Shown here piece by piece: positions 8,336 to 16,612 of a stretch of DNA of 64,000 bases. The DNA is taken from the NCBI RefSeq assembly GCF_029027405.1, contig NZ_CP093396.1, positions 2,119,497 to 2,183,496 of the forward strand, given 5' to 3'. Each line of letters begins with the position of its first letter. The stretch's first letter is position 1. Origin of the DNA: Sulfurimonas sp. Its GTDB lineage: Bacteria; Campylobacterota; Campylobacteria; Campylobacterales; Sulfurimonadaceae. The translations under genes and the position numbers were made by a program. The notes beneath the pieces are model-generated. The model did no database searches. It was not told where the DNA came from and saw nothing but the letters and a program-made list of their open reading frames with translations.

Positions 8336-10579
8336 TTATTTTAACTTCTGTGCAACAAGTTTATTCACTACTTTTGGATTTGCTTTGCCCCCAGTGGTTT
8401 TTAGAACTTGCCCCACAAAGAATCCTAGAAGTTTAGTATTCCCTGCTTTAAACTTAGCAATATTTTCTGGATTTTTTGCAATTATCTCATCTATAATAGG
8501 CGAAATTTTAGAGGGGTCACTTATCTGAACAAGTCCTTTATCTTCAACTATTTGTGTTGGACTTTCTCCAGATTGTACCATCTCTTGGAGTACTTGTTTA
8601 GCAATTTTACTTGAAATAATATCATCATCAATCATTTTAACAAGTTCAGATATTTGATTTGCAGTAAATTTCAATTCATTTGCTTCTTTTAACTCTCTTG
8701 CTACTTCAGTCGCTACAATATTAGCTAAACTCACTGGACTATTCAACACAGATAAAGCTTCTTCATAGAATGAAGAAAGGTTCGCATCACGAGCTAAAAT
8801 ATTAGCTACTTCACTATTTAGTCCAAATTTACTACTATACTTTTCAAATAATAATTTTTGCTCATCGCTCATAGCTACTTCTTTACCATCTACTTGCACT
8901 TTTTTAGTTTGAGTCTTTACTACTTTTTCAGGTGTTTTTTTCTTTTTACCCCAAGAATTCTTTAGACCGACAATTTTATTAAATACAGGTTTTGAATCTG
9001 TATAGTCAATAGGGTCAGCATAAAAATAGCCCTGTCTTTCAAACTGGAATCTTTCATCTGGTTTATCTGAAATTACAGCAGGTTCAATAAGAGCATTTTT
9101 AATAATACTTAGAGAGTTAGGGTTTAAGTCTTCTAACCCTTCAGGTGCTTCTGATGAGTACAATCTATCATAAACTCGTACTTCTACAGTTTTAGCACGA
9201 GAAGCATCTACCCATTGAATAGCACTTTTAACTTTTATACCGCTACTGTCTGAGCCACTTTTTGAGTCAGGATAATACTCTGCTATTATCTCTACAATAT
9301 TTCCATTTGCATCTTTAATCACTTCTTTACAAAATATGATAAAACCGTGTCTAAGTCTTACTGGTTGCTTAGGAGTAAGACGGAAATATCCTTTTGAAGG
9401 GTTTTCATTAAAATCATCACGCTCAATATAAATCTCACGAGAAAAAGGCAACTTTCTTGAACCCTCTTTTGGTATATCATGTGGATAGTACGGGGCATCT
9501 ATCTCTTCACTACCCTTATAATTTTCGATAGTTACTTTTAGTGGGTCAAGTACACACATCACTCGTGGCACTATTGTATTTAAATTATCTCTTATACAAA
9601 ATTCAAGTTGTGCAACATCAACCATTGAGTTTGCTTTTGCTATACCTATTTGATCACAAAAGTTTAAAATAGACTTTGGAGTATAACCTCTCCTTCTATA
9701 TCCAGCAATCGTAGGCATACGAGGGTCATCCCATCCGTTAACCTGACCACCTTCTACTAGTTCTAAAAGCTTTCTTTTACTCATAACCGTATAGTTAATA
9801 TTTAATCGTGCAAACTCATGTTGATAAGGGCGCGGCAATGCAAGTCCTAGAGTATCAAGTACCCAATTATATATATCACGGTTATTTTCAAACTCTAGTG
9901 TACAAATAGAGTGAGAAATACCTTCAATATAGTCAGATAAGCAATGAGCAAAGTCATACATTGGATAAATAGACCACTCTTTCCCTGCTCTAAAATGATG
10001 TGCGTGTCGTATGCGATATAAAAGAGGATCTCTCATTTTCATATTAGCAGCACTCATATCAATCTTTGCTCTTAATACATGTTCACCATCTTTAAACTCA
10101 CCCTTTTTCATTCTCGCAAAAAGATCTAGATTTTCCTCAACACTACGCATGGCATATTTACTGCGTATTCCTGACTCTGTAATTGTTCCACGAAGGGAGC
10201 GCATCTCTTCTTCATTTGTACTATCAACATATGCCTTGCCCATTTTGATAAGTTCTGTAGCATATGCATATATCTTAGGGAAATAATCAGAAGTAAAATA
10301 CACATTATTACCCCAGTCAAATCCAAGCCACTCTACAGCATTTTTTAGAGCCTCAACATATTTGGTATCTTCTTTAGTTGGATTAGTATCATCCATTCTT
10401 AAGTTGCAGTGACCATTATAGTCACTCGCAATTCCAAAATTTATACAAATTGACTTAGCATGTCCAATGTGAGGAAATCCATTAGGCTCTGGAGGAAATC
10501 TTGTAATAACCTCTTTATATTTGCCTGACCTTAAGTCTTCTTCAACGATTGTTCGTAAAAAATCTTTGTTCTCACTCAT
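8336..10579 (-). CDS. glnS: Glutaminyl-tRNA synthetase with C-terminal YqeY/GatB-tail domain
   Basis: This cytosolic class I synthetase charges tRNA-Gln. The HIGH motif appears as PPEPNGFPHIGHAKS near residue 30, and the KMSKS equivalent as VMSKRKL near residue 267. The anticodon-binding beta barrels end near residue 550. After a Lys-rich linker (about 558-580) a GatB/YqeY-type helical domain fills residues 590-747. The extra domain makes it about 190 aa longer than E. coli GlnRS; such fusions are known in several proteobacteria and in Deinococcus, and help tRNA binding. It is an independent unit divergent from tpx. Confidence 0.96.
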   Translation of the reverse strand: MSENKDFLRTIVEEDLRSGKYKEVITRFPPEPNGFPHIGHAKSICINFGIASDYNGHCNLRMDDTNPTKEDTKYVEALKNAVEWLGFDWGNNVYFTSDYFPKIYAYATELIKMGKAYVDSTNEEEMRSLRGTITESGIRSKYAMRSVEENLDLFARMKKGEFKDGEHVLRAKIDMSAANMKMRDPLLYRIRHAHHFRAGKEWSIYPMYDFAHCLSDYIEGISHSICTLEFENNRDIYNWVLDTLGLALPRPYQHEFARLNINYTVMSKRKLLELVEGGQVNGWDDPRMPTIAGYRRRGYTPKSILNFCDQIGIAKANSMVDVAQLEFCIRDNLNTIVPRVMCVLDPLKVTIENYKGSEEIDAPYYPHDIPKEGSRKLPFSREIYIERDDFNENPSKGYFRLTPKQPVRLRHGFIIFCKEVIKDANGNIVEIIAEYYPDSKSGSDSSGIKVKSAIQWVDASRAKTVEVRVYDRLYSSEAPEGLEDLNPNSLSIIKNALIEPAVISDKPDERFQFERQGYFYADPIDYTDSKPVFNKIVGLKNSWGKKKKTPEKVVKTQTKKVQVDGKEVAMSDEQKLLFEKYSSKFGLNSEVANILARDANLSSFYEEALSVLNSPVSLANIVATEVARELKEANELKFTANQISELVKMIDDDIISSKIAKQVLQEMVQSGESPTQIVEDKGLVQISDPSKISPIIDEIIAKNPENIAKFKAGNTKLLGFFVGQVLKTTGGKANPKVVNKLVAQKLK

Positions 10580-10748
10580 TATTATTAAACCTCTTGATTT
10601 TGAAACTATTATAAGAGTAGTATTTTATCAAATTAGAGCTTATAGTATCTTAGATTATATACATATCATAAGGTTTGTAAAATTAATTTTTAATACTCTT
10701 TACACTGTTTTTATGATAGTATATTTCAAATTAGATTAAGGAAACTTT

Positions 10749-11258
10749 ATGCAAACAACAAACTTTAATGACTCTACTGTAAAATTAACTGGAAATCAAA
10801 TTAATGTTGGGGATAAAGCACCATCTGTTATAGCAATTGGAACTGATTTAAGCAATATCTCAATCGGTGGAGCTAAAGATAAAATACAGTTGATTATTAC
10901 CGTTCCATCACTCGATACTGATACATGTGCAGCTGAAACGAGAAGATTTAATGTTGATGTAAACAACTTAGATATTTGTGAAACAACTGTTGTTTCTATG
11001 GATTTGCCATTTGCCGCAGATAGATTTTGCACTACTGAAGGTATTGAAAACCTAACTGTTGCATCTGACTATATAAATAAAGAAGTAAGTAGAGCATACG
11101 GTATTTTAATGGATAACAATAAGCTAAAAGGTCTAAGTGCTAGAGCTATTTTTGTTGTAGATAGAAGTGGTAAAGTTGTATATAAAGAGATTGTTTCAGA
11201 AGTAACTGATGAGCCAAACTATGAAGCTGCATTAGAAGCTATAAAAGAAGCGAGATAG
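10749..11258 (+). CDS. tpx: Thiol peroxidase (atypical 2-Cys peroxiredoxin)
   Basis: This 169-aa enzyme reduces hydroperoxides with thioredoxin. The peroxidatic cysteine lies in PSLDTDTCAAETRRFN (about residue 61) and the resolving cysteine in DRFCTTEGIENL (about residue 94), the spacing typical of Tpx. An AAGGAA ribosome site precedes the ATG. It is a single-gene unit ending in a hairpin shared with converging groEL. Confidence 0.95.
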   Translation: MQTTNFNDSTVKLTGNQINVGDKAPSVIAIGTDLSNISIGGAKDKIQLIITVPSLDTDTCAAETRRFNVDVNNLDICETTVVSMDLPFAADRFCTTEGIENLTVASDYINKEVSRAYGILMDNNKLKGLSARAIFVVDRSGKVVYKEIVSEVTDEPNYEAALEAIKEAR

Positions 11259-11285
11259 AACTAAAAATAGCATCTTAGTTCTATC
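11254..11285. terminator. Bidirectional terminator between tpx and groEL
   Basis: A perfect 11-bp stem (GATAGAACTAA / TTAGTTCTATC) with a 10-base loop overlaps the tpx stop codon and ends 16 bp before the groEL stop. Its position between converging genes supports a shared terminator. Confidence 0.6.
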
Positions 11286-11300
11286 TAAACTTACTTTAGA

Positions 11301-13209
<1,909 letters not shown>

Positions 13210-13323
13210 ATATATCCTTCATCTTTTATTATTATTTGTGATAATATCTAAATATAAGTAAATGATTGATAAATAGTATTGCCATCTTAAAACAAATAAA
13301 GATTCTTTAAAGCTTTTCATGGT

Positions 13324-13329
13324 TATAAT
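13324..13329 (+). promoter_or_regulatory. -10 box of the tRNA-Met promoter
   Basis: A perfect TATAAT lies 18 bases before the first base of the mature tRNA. No clear -35 element is seen, in line with promoters of this phylum. Confidence 0.6.
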
Positions 13330-13347
13330 TCCGACCTACAAACGGAT

Positions 13348-13424
13348 GTCACGGTAGCTCAGCTGGTTAGAGCACTGGTCTCATAAGCCGGGGGTCGGGG
13401 GTTCAAGTCCCCCTCTTGACACCA
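13348..13424 (+). tRNA. tRNA-Met (CAT anticodon), site of element insertion
   Basis: The 77 bases fold as a tRNA with encoded CCA: D arm at 13357-13373, anticodon stem 13375-13379/13387-13391 around loop CTCATAA, T arm GGGGG-TTCAAGT-CCCCC (13397-13413). The G1-C72 pair argues against initiator tRNA; a lysidine-modified Ile tRNA with CAT cannot be fully excluded. The acceptor stem has a C5-T68 mismatch (13352/13416) and a G7-T66 wobble. From the anticodon stem onward the sequence is duplicated at 40133-40180, so the present 3' half may come from the mobile element. Confidence 0.93.
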
Positions 13425-13426
13425 TC
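13379..13426. repeat. attL: 48-bp direct repeat, left end of the element
   Basis: The repeat runs from the anticodon stem through the encoded CCA plus two bases and is identical to 40133-40180. It keeps the tRNA gene formally complete after insertion. The crossover probably lies in or near the anticodon loop, as is usual for tyrosine integrases that use tRNA genes. Confidence 0.92.
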
Positions 13427-13448
13427 TTTTTAAGATACTTTACTTTGT

Positions 13449-13472
13449 AGGTCATACTTTAGGTCATACTTT
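13449..13472. repeat. Tandem 12-bp repeat AGGTCATACTTT (x2), attL side
   Basis: Two perfect head-to-tail copies lie just inside attL. The same pair, with a changed base at either end, occurs in the integrase promoter region at 39996-40019. Presence at both ends of the element suggests binding sites for the integrase arm domain or for an excision factor. Confidence 0.6.
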
Positions 13473-13490
13473 TTACAAGTAAATCTAAGT

Positions 13491-13614
13491 AGTAACTACA
13501 CAATTACCCCATAATTTTTTAATTACCAATCATTAATTTTTTAATTACTAAGTAGTAACTACACAGTTACTAGTCGAATATTTATTAATTATCCACCAGT
13601 AACTACACAGTTAC
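13491..13614. repeat. Three 17-bp palindromic repeats, AGTAACTACACARTTAC
   Basis: Copies lie at 13491-13507, 13554-13570 and 13598-13614. Two have a perfect dyad GTAACT-ACAC-AGTTAC. Related copies occur outside the element at 40233-40249 and 40297-40313. They look like protein-binding sites at the element end. From 13615 to 13801 the sequence is AT-rich and I see nothing further in it. Confidence 0.65.
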
Positions 13615-13801
13615 TACCTACCTCTTTAAACAACCTTATATAGGTTCATAAATAAATAATTTTTCTACATATACCAAGTAACAATATCTTTAACAATATC
13701 TTTAACACTACAGTATTAAAAAAATAAGTATAATTATGCACTTTAAACCCAACAATATATTTATCTCAATGAATTTAATAATAAAGAGCCATTAATACTA
13801 C

Positions 13802-13906
13802 AGACACAATGATAAACTCATTTGACACACACATTTTCATATATGACACAATCTAAAATTCTATTGACACAGTCTAAAACTCTACTAACACACTTTAAAA
13901 ACACTA
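13802..13906. repeat. Five-unit 21-bp iteron array upstream of oriT
   Basis: Units begin at 13802, 13823, 13844, 13865 and 13886, each starting with a form of TGACACA (AGACACA and TAACACA in the outer units). Units 3 and 4 match best (TGACACARTCTAAAAYTCTA). The spacing of exactly two helical turns puts every unit on the same DNA face. It lies 32 bp before the oriT inverted repeat and is a likely binding site for a relaxosome accessory protein such as the RHH protein at 14072. Confidence 0.6.
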
Positions 13907-13937
13907 AAAACACTAATATATACAATATTTTTCTTTT

Positions 13938-13998
13938 CAACCTAAATTAATTTATTTATTTAGGTTGGCAGGATAGGGAATTTGTATGACAAATTCCC
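13938..13998 (-). other. oriT with IncP/MOBP-type nic site
   Basis: The minus strand reads TATCCTGCC at 13975-13967, matching the RP4-type nic core, with the cut predicted between G13969 and C13968. On one side is a perfect 10-bp hairpin (13976-13985/13989-13998, 3-base loop). On the other is a 10-bp inverted repeat CAACCTAAAT/ATTTAGGTTG (13938-13947/13958-13967). The relaxase at 16613-20923 has the matching MOBP three-histidine motif. Transfer would lead toward lower coordinates, so attL enters first and the tra genes last. Confidence 0.75.
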
Positions 13999-14071
13999 AA
14001 AACCGACTATGATTTTTCTTTCTTTTTAGATACAATTAGTTGCTAATTAAACTAATTGTTAGGTGCTTATA

Positions 14072-14818
14072 TTGACAAAAAATAAGAGAGTATTAACTAG
14101 AATTGATGATAGACTTTTGCTTAAAATCAACCGTAAACTGGCGTTAAAAAAATTTAGCAGTTACGACATAAGTAAATTAATAAGAGCATCTATCGAAAGC
14201 TTTTTTAATAAGGATTTATTTGCTTATGTGCAGAATACAAATATAATTATTAAAGTTTTAAATGAACTAAAACTTGATTTATCTGGAGTTATCTCAAACT
14301 TCAGTCAAATACAAAAACATATAAAAAAGTTTACAAGTTCTAGTGAGCTAGTCAATTCTTTAGAACTTATGCAGCAAGATGTTAAAAAGCAAATATTAAA
14401 TATTAATTCTCTTGTCCTATTATTAAAACCATTTAATGATCTAAATACAAAAGACAATATAATAACTCTAAGAATTGGGTCTAATGTCTACTCCCAAATT
14501 ATGTCTAAAATTGAAGAGTACTCATTTATAAATTTTGATAGAAGTAAATTCATAAGAACTTCGTTGAAATACTATTTAGATAAAAAGTATTTTGTTATAT
14601 CAGATAAAAAAATAGTTTTGGCTCGTGAGCTTATGAAAAATGCTTCTCAAGTAGATGCTGTATCTAATGACATTAATCAAATAGCATTTTATTTTAATGT
14701 TGAAAAAGAAGTGGATATCAATGAGATTAAGAGTGTTTTTAACAGTTTTGATAAGTATCTAGGAGATACTTACCTTTTAGTTAATAAACTTCATCATGAG
14801 AGTTTAAAAGAGTTTTAA
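14072..14818 (+). CDS. Tandem ribbon-helix-helix protein, probable relaxosome accessory factor
   Basis: A TTG at 14072 is preferred as start because AGGTG lies 6 bases upstream; the GTG at 14063 lacks a ribosome site. The 248-aa protein holds two similar halves, each opening with a strand and helix pair: TRIDDRLLLKINRKLALKKF with KLIRASIESFFN, and LRIGSNVYSQIMSKIEEY with KFIRTSLKYYLDK. Each is followed by a helical region, so it is an internal duplication. It is the only plus-strand gene in this part and starts 74 bp from oriT, which fits a MobC/TraJ-like role. The function is inferred. Confidence 0.6.
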   Translation: MTKNKRVLTRIDDRLLLKINRKLALKKFSSYDISKLIRASIESFFNKDLFAYVQNTNIIIKVLNELKLDLSGVISNFSQIQKHIKKFTSSSELVNSLELMQQDVKKQILNINSLVLLLKPFNDLNTKDNIITLRIGSNVYSQIMSKIEEYSFINFDRSKFIRTSLKYYLDKKYFVISDKKIVLARELMKNASQVDAVSNDINQIAFYFNVEKEVDINEIKSVFNSFDKYLGDTYLLVNKLHHESLKEF

Positions 14819-15132
14819 GAGTGCTCATAAAAATATTCCAGAGCTTCGCCAATAGTGCCTATTAGTTTTTCTAGCACTATTAAATCTTTTTTTAGAAATC
14901 TTACTTCAAATCTTAACGAATTATCAGAGAACTCAACCATAATCAATTGAACTTCATCGTATTTTATCTCAGGTGTATCGATTATCTTTACGCTCTCGGT
15001 TGTGTCTTGATTTTTAATGCATGTTTCAATATAAGTTTGAGTGAGCTTCTTGTCAAAACTCATTCCAGAGCCACTCATGTTTATCACTACTGAATTGCCT
15101 TGACAATCAGTAAATTCAATCAGATTTGACAT
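14815..15132 (-). CDS. Hypothetical 105-aa protein of the mobile element
   Basis: I do not recognise this protein. It is acidic, has no signal or membrane segment, and shows a short beta-rich pattern (SVVINMSGSGMSFD; LRFEVRFLKKDLIVLEK). Its start overlaps the end of the lipoprotein gene upstream by 17 bp and its stop overlaps the converging RHH gene by 4 bp, so it is likely cotranslated with the lipoprotein. Confidence 0.6.
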   Translation of the reverse strand: MSNLIEFTDCQGNSVVINMSGSGMSFDKKLTQTYIETCIKNQDTTESVKIIDTPEIKYDEVQLIMVEFSDNSLRFEVRFLKKDLIVLEKLIGTIGEALEYFYEHS

Positions 15133-15415
15133 TCTGTATCTTTTGTTTAATTCCAGTATGCTTTGTTTCCTTGGATATTATTTTATAGCCTTTAGCTTTA
15201 AGACACATATCTCTAAGTTTTTTAACTCGTTCATTGGCAGCGTATTCGCTAATCATGCCTTTTTGAGTATTTAAATTTGCTTCATATACACATTTATTTA
15301 AATCTTCTCTAAACACTGTATCGTTAGTTACAGATGTATCCCAGTGAGTTGTAGTTTCTACACAACCTGTAAGAAGTAAGCCAACAATAGTGGCGATTAA
15401 AACTATTTTTTTCAT
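15116..15415 (-). CDS. Small lipoprotein of the mobile element
   Basis: The 99-aa product has a lipobox signal peptide (IATIVGLLLTGCVETT), with lipidation expected at the Cys near residue 18. The mature part contains two more cysteines (KCVYEAN; RDMCLKAKGY) that could form a disulfide, and ends basic. A lipoprotein in an ICE may act in entry exclusion or as a transfer-channel part; neither can be shown here. Confidence 0.65.
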   Translation of the reverse strand: MKKIVLIATIVGLLLTGCVETTTHWDTSVTNDTVFREDLNKCVYEANLNTQKGMISEYAANERVKKLRDMCLKAKGYKIISKETKHTGIKQKIQNVKSD

Positions 15416-15437
15416 TTTGTATCCTTGTTATAATTTA

Positions 15438-15457
15438 GATGAGCAATTAAGCTCATC
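15438..15457. other. 7-bp hairpin between small genes
   Basis: GATGAGC and GCTCATC flank a 6-base loop in the gap between the 35-codon gene and the lipoprotein gene. It may act as an attenuator or processing site; a T-tract is lacking. Confidence 0.35.
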
Positions 15458-15469
15458 ATTTTGTTTATG

Positions 15470-15577
15470 CTATAATTTCTCTGTTAAGACAAATTTAGCA
15501 AGGTCGCTAATTGTTTTCAATGCAATGCCTTGTACTGTCGCCAAACTCTGCAAGGCTATCATTTTTTGATAACTCAT
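15470..15577 (-). CDS. Small 35-aa protein with a strong ribosome site
   Basis: An AGGAGG sits 9 bases before the ATG at 15577, and the frame runs 35 codons to TAG. The product (starts MSYQKMIALQSLATVQGIA) is a single predicted amphipathic to hydrophobic helix. It lies 23 bp past the stop of the RHH partner of ParA. No family is recognised. The quality of the ribosome site is the main support. Confidence 0.5.
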   Translation of the reverse strand: MSYQKMIALQSLATVQGIALKTISDLAKFVLTEKL

Positions 15578-15600
15578 ACTTTTTTACCTCCTTTATAAAT

Positions 15601-15840
15601 TTAATTTTTTATTATTAGTCCTTCTTCTTTAGCAAGTTTTAGCCCAGCTCTTTTCAAAAAACCGCTCAAACTTTCTCCAGATGCTTCCGCAGCATCTTGT
15701 AATTCTACAGATATGCCATAGACCATTCGATCTATCTTTTTTTTTATCGGAACTGCTTTAGCAGTTTCTTTTAAGTGACTATCTTTTTTTAAGTTTTTTA
15801 CTTTATCAGTTTTCAATAAATCAAATTTATCTTTTACCAC
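15601..15840 (-). CDS. Small RHH-type partner of ParA
   Basis: This 79-aa protein has a Lys-rich N-terminus followed by a strand (DRMVYGISV) and a helix pair with a GESLSGFLKRAGLKLA pattern typical of ribbon-helix-helix folds. The gene starts 1 bp past the parA stop, the usual parA-parB order of small partition cassettes. It probably binds the repeat region 16556-16607. The assignment is by fold pattern and context. Confidence 0.6.
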   Translation of the reverse strand: MVKDKFDLLKTDKVKNLKKDSHLKETAKAVPIKKKIDRMVYGISVELQDAAEASGESLSGFLKRAGLKLAKEEGLIIKN

Positions 15841-15841
15841 A

Positions 15842-16495
15842 TTACGCCTTTTCTATAATTTCTTGAACTAACGATTGAATCTCTTTAGATGGCTTACTAA
15901 AAAATTGTTTTTCTACAACATTTTTCCCGGTTGATAATAATCTTGTGTGCAACTTGTTATCTCTAACTACAGTATCAAATACATTGAATATAGTATTTTC
16001 TACATATTTTGTTAAGCCTCTATGTGTTGATTTATCAGCGTGATGAACACGATTAACTAAAATAAATGCTTTGGAATCTGTTCTAATCTTAAAAGTTTTT
16101 TCTATTAGATGAGAAAACTCTCTAAAACCATCTATATCATTATCACTATCTGACATGGGTATAATAATCATATCTGCAAGTAGTAGCACAACTCTGGAGA
16201 GATCACTGTCGTAACCACCTAAATCAATTACCGTAAGACCTTTATCATTTCGCAAGAATTGCTCTAGTTTTCTTTCATCCTTAATTACAACACTATTTAT
16301 AGGTTCTTCTCTATTATTGTTATACTTTGTCATTTGCTGTAGCTTGTCAAAGTCTATGAATGTAGTTGTAAATTGTTTAGATAGCTCAGTAGAAACATTC
16401 ATACAAATTGTACTTTTTCCACTACCCCCTTTTTGATGAGCGAAAACAATTACAAAAGGCAACTTATTTAATAACTTCTCAAGTAGTTTATTCAT
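15842..16495 (-). CDS. parA: ParA-family partition ATPase
   Basis: The 217-aa protein carries a deviant Walker A motif (HQKGGSGKST, residues 20-29), a Walker B-like TVIDLGGYDSD, and the general length of small ParA proteins of plasmids and ICEs. It should help segregate or stabilise the excised circular form. The downstream RHH gene completes the cassette, and a candidate centromere/operator lies just upstream. Confidence 0.85.
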   Translation of the reverse strand: MNKLLEKLLNKLPFVIVFAHQKGGSGKSTICMNVSTELSKQFTTTFIDFDKLQQMTKYNNNREEPINSVVIKDERKLEQFLRNDKGLTVIDLGGYDSDLSRVVLLLADMIIIPMSDSDNDIDGFREFSHLIEKTFKIRTDSKAFILVNRVHHADKSTHRGLTKYVENTIFNVFDTVVRDNKLHTRLLSTGKNVVEKQFFSKPSKEIQSLVQEIIEKA

Positions 16496-16555
16496 AGATA
16501 TCCTTTAATACTTAGTTAAAATGATAGTATAATTAACTTTAAATAGATATTAAAC

Positions 16556-16607
16556 CAATATTGTATAAATATCTAAACAATGCTATATAAATATTTATAC
16601 AATATTG
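16556..16607. promoter_or_regulatory. Candidate partition site/operator upstream of parA
   Basis: A perfect 17-bp inverted repeat (CAATATTGTATAAATAT at 16556-16572, complement at 16591-16607) flanks an 18-bp core that carries a further related direct copy (CAAT-n4-TATAAATAT). It lies in the gap between the relaxase 3' end and the parA start, the position expected for a parS/operator bound by the RHH protein. Confidence 0.5.
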
Positions 16608-16612
16608 ATTAT

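Noticed and set aside
13210..13323. CIRCE/HrcA operator before groES
   Set aside because: No TTAGCACTC-N9-GAGTGCTAA-like dyad is visible in this gap.
13802..13906. Regular 21-bp repeats read as a CRISPR array
   Set aside because: The units are adjacent without spacers, degenerate, and no cas gene is near; an iteron array fits better.
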